Positions 1 through 5,608 of a stretch of DNA of 6,293 bases are shown piece by piece. This DNA comes from Pseudomonadota bacterium (GTDB lineage Bacteria > Desulfobacterota > Desulfovibrionia > Desulfovibrionales > Desulfovibrionaceae): contig JAHJKV010000105.1 in the NCBI GenBank assembly GCA_018822065.1, forward strand, positions 1-6,293, written 5' to 3'. A program made the translations under genes and the position numbers. The notes below the pieces were generated by a model. That model ran no database searches. It saw only the letters and a program-made list of their open reading frames with translations, and was not told the origin of the DNA. How positions within the stretch are numbered: position 1 is the first letter of the stretch; the number at the start of each line of letters is the position of its first letter.

Positions 1-1
1 T

Positions 2-682
2 CGACATTTCCAGATCGCCACCGAGTCCGGCATCACCTACACCGCCCGCAGCCTGGTGCTGGCCATGGGCACCTCTCGCAACCGGCTCGGCGTGCCTGGC
101 GAAAAAGAACTGCTGGGCAAGGGCGTGAGCTATTGCGTGGATTGCGACGGCATGTTCTTCCGCAACGAACCCGTGGTGATCATCGGAGGCCGCTCTGCGG
201 CGGCGGGCGGAGCCCTGACCCTTTCGGAGATCGCCTCCTCGGTCTCCCTGGTGGCCTCTGAGTTGGACGTGGCCGCGCCGCTGGTGGCTCGGCTGAAGGA
301 TGCAGGCGTCACCCTCATCACTGAGGTGGAAATCGCCTCCATCGACGGCACCGACACCGTCTCCGGTCTAACCCTCAAGGACGGTAGGACCCTAACGGCC
401 GCAGGCGTGTTCATCGAACTGGGTGCCAAGGGCGTGCTGGAACTCGCCTCCAGCTTGGGACTCGGCCTCGACGACTCCATGAAGTATGTCGCCGTGGACC
501 GGGAACAACGAACCAACGTCGCCGGCGTCTTTGCAGCAGGTGACATCACTGGCCCTCCGCTGCAGATCGCCAAGGCCGTGGGCGAGGGATGTGTGGCAGG
601 CATCAACGCCGCCACCCATGCCAAGAAACTCAAGACCGCCCAGACCGACGAAGGAGACGATAACGCTCCGAAGGATGCATGA
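2..682 (+). CDS. Thioredoxin-reductase-like FAD-dependent oxidoreductase, 3' part (5' end outside window)
   Basis: The reading frame is open from base 2 and ends at TGA 680-682, giving 226 visible residues of a family usually about 300 long; the N-terminal FAD-binding motif is missing because the window starts inside the gene. Visible landmarks are the LAMGT strand and the VPGE turn, a redox CVDC pair (Cys codons 134-136 and 143-145) in the place of the CATC of thioredoxin reductases, and a C-terminal FAD motif GVFAAGD followed by TGPPLQIAKAVGEG. These place it in the low-molecular-weight thioredoxin reductase family, which reduces thioredoxin or a related disulfide partner in the cytoplasm. 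The nucleotide-binding loop reads GGRSAAAGGA instead of GGGDSAVEEA, and the NADPH-selective HRRxxxR stretch is replaced by ASELDVA. NADPH use is therefore doubtful; NADH, ferredoxin or another donor is possible. The last 18 or so residues are a polar, acidic tail. A terminator separates it from the rnf genes, so co-transcription is unlikely. Confidence 0.88.
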   Translation, partial: RHFQIATESGITYTARSLVLAMGTSRNRLGVPGEKELLGKGVSYCVDCDGMFFRNEPVVIIGGRSAAAGGALTLSEIASSVSLVASELDVAAPLVARLKDAGVTLITEVEIASIDGTDTVSGLTLKDGRTLTAAGVFIELGAKGVLELASSLGLGLDDSMKYVAVDREQRTNVAGVFAAGDITGPPLQIAKAVGEGCVAGINAATHAKKLKTAQTDEGDDNAPKDA

Positions 683-713
683 CCGTTCACGGACCGACTT
701 CATCCGTCCACGG
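683..713 (+). other. Imperfect hairpin directly after the flavoprotein stop codon
   Basis: Starting on the base after the TGA, CCGT (683-686) pairs with ACGG (710-713) and ACGGA (689-693) pairs with TCCGT (703-707), with a 2x2 internal loop and a 9-base loop. It is followed by six A, not T, so it is not a textbook terminator for the + strand. It may protect the 3' end of the upstream transcript or assist the next hairpin. Confidence 0.35.
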
Positions 714-752
714 AAAAAAGGAAGCACAGCTCACTTTGTTTGTGCATTTTTT
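712..752 (+). terminator. Rho-independent terminator between the flavoprotein gene and the rnf operon
   Basis: GCACA (724-728) pairs with TGTGC (741-745), extended by a G-T pair at 729/740, and is followed by a run of six T at 747-752. A run of six A at 714-719 lies on the 5' side and can extend the stem by A-T pairing after a mismatch. This A-tract, hairpin, T-tract arrangement works on the + strand and could also act on the - strand, though no convergent gene is visible. It isolates the cytochrome-rnf operon from upstream transcription, so the operon promoter should lie between about 753 and 825. I see no convincing -35/-10 or -24/-12 pair there. Confidence 0.6.
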
Positions 753-802
753 CACTCATCCCGGCTAGGTATGGACGAAACTGGTCCCTATCAGGTATGG
801 GT

Positions 803-824
803 GTCCGAATTGAAATCAACGGAC
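803..824 (+). promoter_or_regulatory. Bulged inverted repeat abutting the cytochrome ribosome binding site
   Basis: GTCCG (803-807) is matched by CGGAC (820-824), and inside it TTGA (810-813) is matched by TCAA (816-819); only two A (808-809) interrupt one arm. The repeat ends on the base before the GAGGAA ribosome binding site. It could be a protein operator or, as RNA, a stem of 5 plus 3 pairs with an AAAU loop that affects ribosome access. Function is inferred from position only. Confidence 0.33.
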
Positions 825-830
825 GAGGAA
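825..830 (+). promoter_or_regulatory. Ribosome binding site that fixes a TTG start for the decaheme cytochrome
   Basis: GAGGAA lies 7 bases before TTG 838-840. In that frame a TGA occurs at 811-813, and there is no ATG or GTG between that stop and the TTG. TTG is therefore the only initiation codon that keeps the whole N-terminal hydrophobic export segment. Confidence 0.7.
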
Positions 831-837
831 CAGTACC

Positions 838-1596
838 TTGCGAAGAAGCTATCTCTCCATCACCATCGTCACCGTGCTCCTGCTCGGCGTGGCCGCCACA
901 GGTTACCTGCTCCCGGAAAAGGGACAGAAACTGCCTGTTCGCATCCTGTTCGAAAATAACGGTGGACGGGTCATATTCAACCACCTGGTCCACCACAAGG
1001 ACTTCCAGTTGGCCTGCGCCAGTTGCCACCATGAAGGCCCTGAATATCAGGGAGAGGACGAACCCCTGCCTTGTGGCTCTTGTCACCCGAAGGATTTCGA
1101 CGAAGCATTCGTGACCGAGCACGTCAATTCCTTCCCGGACAAGACTTACTGCGTCAACTGCCACCACGCCGAGTTTGGCGAACTGGCCTTTGACCACGAC
1201 GCCCACATCGACTACGCGGCGGATGATTGCCAGGCCTGCCACCACGACGAAAACATCGACCCCGACACGGTCGGGTGTGGCCAATGCCACGGCCAGGTGA
1301 GCGAAGGCAACAAACCCAGCGTGCGCGAGGCCGCCCACCAGCGTTGTTCGACCTGTCACGAAGACATGTTCGAGCAGGGCATCAAGGGCTGCGGCCCTTG
1401 CCACAACAGCAAGGATATGAGCAACTACAAGGGCTCTTTCACCCCTTGTTCCCAGTGCCACCACAGTCCGGAACCGAACCGCGAACTGGTGCTCACTCGC
1501 ACGAACGCGTTCCACGACAAGTGCATGAACTGCCACGAGGAGCTCAAGAAGGGCCCCTATGGCGAAAACGGCTGCAGCCAGTGCCACATCAGGTGA
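838..1596 (+). CDS. dhcA: Decaheme c-type cytochrome of the Rnf cluster (DhcA-like)
   Basis: The 252-residue product has ten CXXCH haem-attachment motifs: CASCH (from residue 60), CGSCH, CVNCH, CQACH, CGQCH, CSTCH, CGPCH, CSQCH, CMNCH and CSQCH (residues 246-250, two from the end). About twelve further histidines, several in CXXCHH, are enough for bis-His ligation of all ten, as in the class III cytochrome c family. The N-terminus has Arg-Arg followed by a hydrophobic stretch (about residues 5-24), so it is exported; a cut after GVAA is possible, but it could equally remain as an uncleaved membrane anchor. It is the first gene of the operon, and its stop codon lies within the rnfC ribosome binding site, so the two are probably translationally coupled. 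In Desulfovibrio a decaheme cytochrome sits at this place and is thought to exchange electrons between the Rnf complex and the periplasmic cytochrome c3 pool. The function is inferred from haem content and context. The start is TTG. Confidence 0.93.
   Translation: MRRSYLSITIVTVLLLGVAATGYLLPEKGQKLPVRILFENNGGRVIFNHLVHHKDFQLACASCHHEGPEYQGEDEPLPCGSCHPKDFDEAFVTEHVNSFPDKTYCVNCHHAEFGELAFDHDAHIDYAADDCQACHHDENIDPDTVGCGQCHGQVSEGNKPSVREAAHQRCSTCHEDMFEQGIKGCGPCHNSKDMSNYKGSFTPCSQCHHSPEPNRELVLTRTNAFHDKCMNCHEELKKGPYGENGCSQCHIR
1591..1596 (+). promoter_or_regulatory. rnfC ribosome binding site overlapping the cytochrome stop codon
   Basis: AGGTGA sits 4 bases before ATG 1601 and contains the TGA of the cytochrome gene. 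It favours 1601 over the in-frame upstream start at 1559, which would lie inside the cytochrome coding region and add 14 residues unlike an RnfC N-terminus. Confidence 0.65.
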
Positions 1597-1600
1597 TCCC

Positions 1601-2776
1601 ATGCCGAAATCAGACTTCATCTTGAACATCGGGCTGACTGGTTCCATGCTGGACGGCCCTCGCAGCGAACAGATATCCCTTGACTTGGCCTGCTTCACCC
1701 CGGTGGTGAAGCCCGGCGACACGGTCCTGGCTGGCGATCTGGTAGCCAAAGCCAAGGTTTCCGGCCAGGGTGACCTCCACTCTCCCTTAGCAGGCGAAGT
1801 GGTCGAGATATCCGGACTCTCGGAATTCTCCATGATCATCCGCGCCAAAGGCGAGGGAAGCGTGGAGCCACGTGATCTCTCTCAGACCACCGGGGCAGAA
1901 CTGAAAACCATCCTGGCGGAGTTGGGAATCGACACCACCCGGATGCCGAGCGCCAAGACGCTGATCATCAACGCCATGCCCCCGGAACCGGGCATCCTGG
2001 TCCAGGAGCAGCTGCTGCGGGATTACCGGCCCTTCGTGGCCCGGGGACTGACCGCAGCCAAAAGCGTGATCACGCCCTCCCAGGTAATCCTGGCCGGTGT
2101 CGGCGTTGACGCCTCGGCCTTCGGATCCTGTGCCGTGCGCCTCCTCGCGCCCGTCTATCCCAACGGCCTCGACCCACTGGTGATCAAGGCTGTGACCGGT
2201 GAGGAGAATCCCCCGGACTTCGCCATCCTCTCCGTGCTGGAACTCTTCCTCATCGGCCAGGCCATGGAAACGGGACTTCCTTGCACCCAGACAGTGGTCA
2301 CAGTGGGAGACAAGAACGTGCATGCCATGATTGGCACGCCACTCAAGGCCTTGCTGGACATGTCGAATATCACCGCAACGGAGCGTGACCGCGTGATCAT
2401 TGGTGGCCCCCTGCGAGGAGAAACCGCCATCAGCCTGGAAGCCGGGATATCCAAGGACTCCCTGGCAGTCCAGGTCATCCCCCACGGAGCCTTCCCCCCG
2501 GTGGAGGACAACCCCTGCCTGAACTGCGGCGAGTGCGTTCTCGTCTGCCCCTCGCGCATCCTGCCGAACATGATCAGCCGCACGGCAGAATTCCGACTCT
2601 ACGACAGAGCCCGCCAATACGGCGTGGATGCCTGCATGGAATGTGGTCTCTGCGGCTATCATTGCACTGGCAGACGCCCTCTTTTGCAATACATCCGACT
2701 GGCAAAGAAAGAACTGGCCGCTATGGATCTGACCGAAAACCCCGTTGAAAAGGCCGAAGCGCCCAAATGCTGCTGA
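1601..2776 (+). CDS. rnfC: Electron transport complex subunit RnfC, lacking the usual FMN/NADH loop
   Basis: The 391-residue product is shorter than the roughly 435 or more residues usual for RnfC. The N-terminal barrel-sandwich region (about residues 25-70, with PVVKPGDTVLAGD and HSPLAGEVV) matches RnfC. The central part (TLIIN at 120-124, the YPNGLDPLVIKAVTGEE segment, VVTVGDKNV, IGTPLKALLD, IIGGPLRGE) follows the family. The C-terminus has two four-cysteine clusters, Cys 306/309/312/316 and 345/348/351/355, each CxxCxxCxxxC, expected to hold two [4Fe-4S]; the second is followed by Thr instead of Pro, then RRPLLQYIRLAKKEL. RnfC is normally the cytoplasmic peripheral subunit that exchanges electrons with NAD(H). 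Here the loop that usually reads like GMGGAAFPTHVKL is replaced by IDTTRMPSAK (110-119), and the following GAECEP is AMPPEP (125-130). Direct NADH use is doubtful. The protein ends in Cys-Cys. The start at 1601 is chosen for its ribosome binding site. Confidence 0.94.
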   Translation: MPKSDFILNIGLTGSMLDGPRSEQISLDLACFTPVVKPGDTVLAGDLVAKAKVSGQGDLHSPLAGEVVEISGLSEFSMIIRAKGEGSVEPRDLSQTTGAELKTILAELGIDTTRMPSAKTLIINAMPPEPGILVQEQLLRDYRPFVARGLTAAKSVITPSQVILAGVGVDASAFGSCAVRLLAPVYPNGLDPLVIKAVTGEENPPDFAILSVLELFLIGQAMETGLPCTQTVVTVGDKNVHAMIGTPLKALLDMSNITATERDRVIIGGPLRGETAISLEAGISKDSLAVQVIPHGAFPPVEDNPCLNCGECVLVCPSRILPNMISRTAEFRLYDRARQYGVDACMECGLCGYHCTGRRPLLQYIRLAKKELAAMDLTENPVEKAEAPKCC

Positions 2777-2784
2777 GGATGGAA
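2775..2784 (+). promoter_or_regulatory. rnfD ribosome binding site, supports ATG 2788
   Basis: The purine-rich GAGGATGGAA begins inside the rnfC stop codon (2774-2776) and precedes ATG 2788. In-frame ATGs at 2767 and 2779 are less likely because nothing resembling a ribosome binding site stands before them and the RnfD-like sequence begins at IRPPKTLFTVSCPPH. Confidence 0.5.
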
Positions 2785-2787
2785 CAC

Positions 2788-3759
2788 ATGATACGACCAC
2801 CGAAAACGCTCTTCACCGTCTCCTGTCCGCCCCACATTCATTGCGGACGGACTTTCAACGGATTGATGCTTGAAACCATTCTGGCCCTGATGCCAGCAGC
2901 GCTGCTGGCCGTAGTCACCTATGGGTTCCCCGCCCTGCGGGTCATGGCCCTTTCCTGCAGCGTGGCCGTGCTCGTCGAAGCCGCCTGCTGGAAGGTCATG
3001 GGACGCCCCCAGGAAGTGGACAACTTCAACGCCCTGCTCCTGGGGCTCATCTTCTCCTTCCTGCTCCCAGCCACGGCTCCCTGGTGGCTGGTCACCGTGG
3101 GCAGCGCAATCACCATCGTCCTCGGCAAGGCCATCTTCGGCGGCCTGGGCGGATCGCCCTTGAACGCCGCGCTGCTCTCCTGGGCATCCCTTCACCTCTC
3201 CTGGCCCGAGTCCATGGATATCGAACTGAACATGCTCGGCTCCTCCTTCGCCGATCCCCTGGCCCAGCTCAAACACTTCGGCGTCGAAGCCGTTGCCAAT
3301 ATCCCGCTGACGGACCTGCTCCTCGGCAAACAGGTGGCCGGACTCGGCGTGAGCCATATCCTGGCCCTGCTCGTCGGAGGCCTTTATCTCCTGTTGCGGG
3401 GGCGCATCCGCTGGCACATGCCTGTCAGCTTCCTGACCGGTGTTCTGGCCACTGCGACCCTGTTCTTTCTGGTTGAGCCCGGCATGCACCCGTCCCCGCT
3501 CTTCCACCTAGCCACGGGCACTGTGATCTTCGGAGCCTTCTTCCTGATCACAGATCCCTCCAGTTCGCCCGTGGGCCGCATTCCCATGCTCGCCTTTGGC
3601 TTCCTCGCCGGAGCCCTGGTCATGGTCGTTCGAGTCTGGGGCACGCACCCCGACGGCGTGGCCTTTGCCATCCTGCTGGCCAACCTGCTCACCCCCATGC
3701 TGGAAAAATTACGTCCCAAACCCTTCGGCTTGAATATTTCAGGAGACAATCATGCGTGA
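2788..3759 (+). CDS. rnfD: Electron transport complex membrane subunit RnfD, atypical at the flavin site
   Basis: The 323-residue polytopic membrane protein has the RnfD opening (TVSCPPHIHCGRTF, like TVSSSPH...), followed by many hydrophobic helices, and the RnfD/NqrB-type C-terminus: FFLITDPSSSPVGR, RVWGTHPDGVAFAILLANLLTPMLEKL. RnfD is an inner-membrane subunit homologous to NqrB; it normally carries FMN covalently bound to the Thr of an SGATPL-like motif and takes part in the coupled ion-transport path. Here the matching stretch, just before AQLKHF, reads SFADPL (residues 153-158), placing Asp156 (codon 3253-3255) where the flavinylated Thr is expected. This subunit may therefore bind flavin non-covalently or lack it. 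The gene starts 11 bases after the rnfC stop and overlaps rnfG by 8 bases. An alternative start at 2767 would add 7 residues. Confidence 0.93.
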   Translation: MIRPPKTLFTVSCPPHIHCGRTFNGLMLETILALMPAALLAVVTYGFPALRVMALSCSVAVLVEAACWKVMGRPQEVDNFNALLLGLIFSFLLPATAPWWLVTVGSAITIVLGKAIFGGLGGSPLNAALLSWASLHLSWPESMDIELNMLGSSFADPLAQLKHFGVEAVANIPLTDLLLGKQVAGLGVSHILALLVGGLYLLLRGRIRWHMPVSFLTGVLATATLFFLVEPGMHPSPLFHLATGTVIFGAFFLITDPSSSPVGRIPMLAFGFLAGALVMVVRVWGTHPDGVAFAILLANLLTPMLEKLRPKPFGLNISGDNHA

Positions 3760-4336
3760 AATACTCAAGATGGTCTGCATCCTCTCGTTGATCTGCGGCC
3801 TCTCGGGTCTAACTCTCTCCTTCTTGAAAGAAGTCACCACCGAGCGCATCGAGGAGCAAAAGCTGGTTTTCGTACAAGGCCCGGCCCTGGCCCAGGTGTT
3901 CGACAAGGCGGATAATGATCCGGTCAAGGATCGAAAGAAATTCACCCTGCCCTCCGGGGAAGATGTCGTCGTGTTCCCGGCCATGGAGCAAGGCAAGCTC
4001 ACTGGCGTGGCCATAGAGACCTTTGGCCGAGGCTATGGCGGCGATCTCGGCATCATGGTCGGCCTGGATTTGGTGAACGACAAGCTGGCGGGCATCGGCA
4101 CCACCACCCTGAAGGAAACCCCTGGCATCGGCAGCAAGGTGGCAAAACACGGCTTCACCGCCCAGTTCAAGGGGCACGCCCTCGACGGCCTTGCCCTGAC
4201 CAGCACGGGCGGCGACATCGAGGCTGTCTCAGGCGCGTCCGTCTCCTCTGGCGCGGCCATGGAGGCCATCGGCAAGGCCCTGACCATCTACGAAAGCCTG
4301 AAAGACCAATTCGCCACCACCTGGCCATCTTCCTAG
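3752..4336 (+). CDS. rnfG: Electron transport complex subunit RnfG (FMN-binding, with SGAS motif)
   Basis: The 194-residue product has a single N-terminal membrane segment (about residues 7-25) followed by an extracytoplasmic FMN-binding domain, the layout of RnfG/NqrC. The glycine-rich run FGRGYGGDLGIMVGLDL and the segment TTLKETPGIGSKV (compare HxETPGLG) are family features. The ApbE flavin-attachment motif appears as D155-x-x-x-V-S-G-A-S163 (Ser codon 4238-4240), with Ser replacing the normally conserved Thr of SGAT. The hydroxyl is kept, so covalent FMN attachment remains possible but is not assured. RnfG passes electrons between the membrane subunits at the outer face, making it a plausible contact for the decaheme cytochrome encoded in the same operon. 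AGGAG at 3741-3745 lies 6 bases before the ATG; the gene begins 8 bases inside rnfD, which points to translational coupling. Confidence 0.93.
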   Translation: MREILKMVCILSLICGLSGLTLSFLKEVTTERIEEQKLVFVQGPALAQVFDKADNDPVKDRKKFTLPSGEDVVVFPAMEQGKLTGVAIETFGRGYGGDLGIMVGLDLVNDKLAGIGTTTLKETPGIGSKVAKHGFTAQFKGHALDGLALTSTGGDIEAVSGASVSSGAAMEAIGKALTIYESLKDQFATTWPSS

Positions 4337-4348
4337 CGGAGTCGCATC

Positions 4349-5026
4349 ATGAGTAAATTTATCAAGGAATTCACCAAAGGGCTCTGGAAAGACCTGCCGC
4401 CGTTCCGGCTGGTTCTCGGCCTGTGCCCCACCCTGGCCGTGACCAAGACGGCGGACAACGGGCTGGGCATGGGTCTGGCGGTCATCTTCGTGCTCACCCT
4501 GTCCAACTTCATGGTCTCCCTGGTGCGCACGTCCATCCCGGCCAAGGTACGCATCGCCTGCTTCATCGTCATCGCCGCCTCCCTGGTGGTGGCCGTGGAA
4601 CTGCTTATGCAGGCTTACGCTTACCCGCTCTATACTCAACTCGGCATCTTCGTACCGCTCATCGTGGTCAACTGCATCATTCTGGGCCGGGCCGAGGCAT
4701 TCGCCTCCAAAAACCCGATCCATCTGGCCGTGGCTGACGGCCTGGGCATGGGCATAGGCTTCACCCTCTCCCTGACCTTCCTCGGTGCCCTGCGTGAACT
4801 CCTGGGGAGCGGCACCCTTTTTGGTGCCCAAATCACGGCGGAATGGTTCAAGCCTTTCGGCTTCATGGTCGAGGCTCCCGGCGCATTCGTTGGCCTGGGG
4901 CTGGTGCTCGGCGGCATGAACTACTTCACCAACTGGCAGCGACGCAAGCAGGGCAAGGCCGCCATCGATGGCCCCACCCACGACTGCAAGACCTGCGGCA
5001 TGTGCCAGGGCCTGGGGGGCAAGTAA
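4349..5026 (+). CDS. rnfE: Electron transport complex membrane subunit RnfE with extra C-terminal CxxCxxC
   Basis: The 225-residue product is a roughly six-helix membrane protein of the RnfE/NqrD family. The two family cysteines are present: Cys26 in LGLCPTLAVT and Cys109 in VVNCIILGRAEAFA. In Rnf and Nqr, the equivalent pairs from this subunit and RnfA together hold an iron-sulfur cluster in the middle of the membrane. The ADGLGMGIGFTL and LGALRELLG segments also fit the family. After the last helix and a basic stretch (QRRKQGK), the tail ends DCKTCGMCQGLGGK, with Cys213, Cys216 and Cys219 forming CxxCxxC. This could ligate metal or an iron-sulfur centre at the membrane surface; the role is unknown. 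A GGAG at 4338-4341 precedes the ATG by 7 bases, 12 bases after the rnfG stop. The stop codon directly touches the rnfA start. Confidence 0.94.
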   Translation: MSKFIKEFTKGLWKDLPPFRLVLGLCPTLAVTKTADNGLGMGLAVIFVLTLSNFMVSLVRTSIPAKVRIACFIVIAASLVVAVELLMQAYAYPLYTQLGIFVPLIVVNCIILGRAEAFASKNPIHLAVADGLGMGIGFTLSLTFLGALRELLGSGTLFGAQITAEWFKPFGFMVEAPGAFVGLGLVLGGMNYFTNWQRRKQGKAAIDGPTHDCKTCGMCQGLGGK

Positions 5027-5599
5027 ATGGAATACTTCCTGCTCATCATCGCGGCGATTTTCGTCAACAACATCGTCCTGGCACAATACCTTGGAAACTG
5101 CCCCTTCATCGGCACCTCCAAGGAAACCAGCGTGGCCATCGGCATGGGTGGCGCGGTGGTCTTCGTGGCGACCCTGGCCACGGCCATCACCTGGGCCATC
5201 CAGAAATTCCTGCTGGCCCCCTATGACCTCGGCTATCTGCAAACCATTGTTTTCATCCTGGTCATTGCCGCCCTGGTCCAGTTCGTGGAGATGTTCCTGA
5301 AAAAGGTCATCCCGCCCCTGTTCGAGTCCTTGGGCATATTCCTGGCCCTGATCACCACCAACTGCGCCATCCTGGGCATCGCCATCATCGTGCAGCGCGA
5401 AGAATTCGGTTTCGTCAAGTCCGTGGTCTATGCCGTTGCCTCGGGCATTGGCTTCGGCCTTGCCCTGCTGCTGCTCTCGGGCATCCGCGAAAAACTCGAC
5501 ACTGTCCGCATTCCCCAGTCGCTTCGGGGAACGCCTATCGCCCTCATCATGGCCGGGCTCATGTCACTGGCCTTCTTTGCCTTCAAGGGCATGATTTAA
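5027..5599 (+). CDS. rnfA: Electron transport complex membrane subunit RnfA
   Basis: The 190-residue product is of normal family length and almost wholly hydrophobic, with six likely helices at about 3-22, 36-58, 70-90, 101-121, 131-150 and 170-189. The signature motifs are intact: NNIVLAQYLGNCPFIG with Cys25 and LITTNCAILG with Cys113, which with the RnfE pair form the intramembrane iron-sulfur site. RnfA is the inverted-topology partner of RnfE and homologous to NqrE. No departure from the family is visible. The ATG follows the rnfE TAA with no gap; a G-run at 5014-5019 is the only upstream purine tract, so initiation probably depends on coupling to rnfE translation. Confidence 0.96.
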   Translation: MEYFLLIIAAIFVNNIVLAQYLGNCPFIGTSKETSVAIGMGGAVVFVATLATAITWAIQKFLLAPYDLGYLQTIVFILVIAALVQFVEMFLKKVIPPLFESLGIFLALITTNCAILGIAIIVQREEFGFVKSVVYAVASGIGFGLALLLLSGIREKLDTVRIPQSLRGTPIALIMAGLMSLAFFAFKGMI

Positions 5600-5608
5600 G
5601 GACGCGAT

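Noticed and set aside
683..719. First hairpin after the flavoprotein gene as the main terminator
   Set aside because: It is followed by A, not T, on the + strand. The hairpin at 724-745 with its T-run is the better terminator.
810..819. TTGA..TCAA as an FNR/CRP-type operator
   Set aside because: The half-sites are separated by two bases, not the six expected between TTGA and TCAA, so it does not fit that family.
753..825. Sigma-70 or sigma-54 promoter for the operon
   Set aside because: Candidate boxes (for example TAGGTA at 766 or CTATCA at 788) have no properly spaced -35 partner, and no GG-N10-GC pair is present. I could not support a specific promoter.
1559..1600. Longer rnfC starting at 1559
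   Set aside because: The extra 14 residues lie within the cytochrome coding sequence and read like a frame shadow. ATG 1601 has AGGTGA just upstream.
700..1848. Long open frame on the - strand, 382 codons, across the cytochrome gene
   Set aside because: It is antisense to a gene with ten CXXCH motifs and has no recognisable family or ribosome binding site. It is explained by high GC and codon bias.
2767..2787. Longer rnfD starting at ATG 2767 or 2779
   Set aside because: Neither has a ribosome binding site, whereas ATG 2788 follows GAGGATGGAA and starts at the conserved RnfD N-terminus.
2659..3507. Open frame on the - strand opposite rnfD
   Set aside because: It has a low-complexity Gln/Gly/Glu/His-rich translation typical of the antisense of a membrane protein gene, with no start signal.
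4229..5242. Open frame on the - strand, 337 codons, antisense to rnfG, rnfE and rnfA
   Set aside because: It covers three well-supported Rnf genes, and its product is rich in Gly, His, Asp and Gln with no fold or motif. It is a GC shadow frame.
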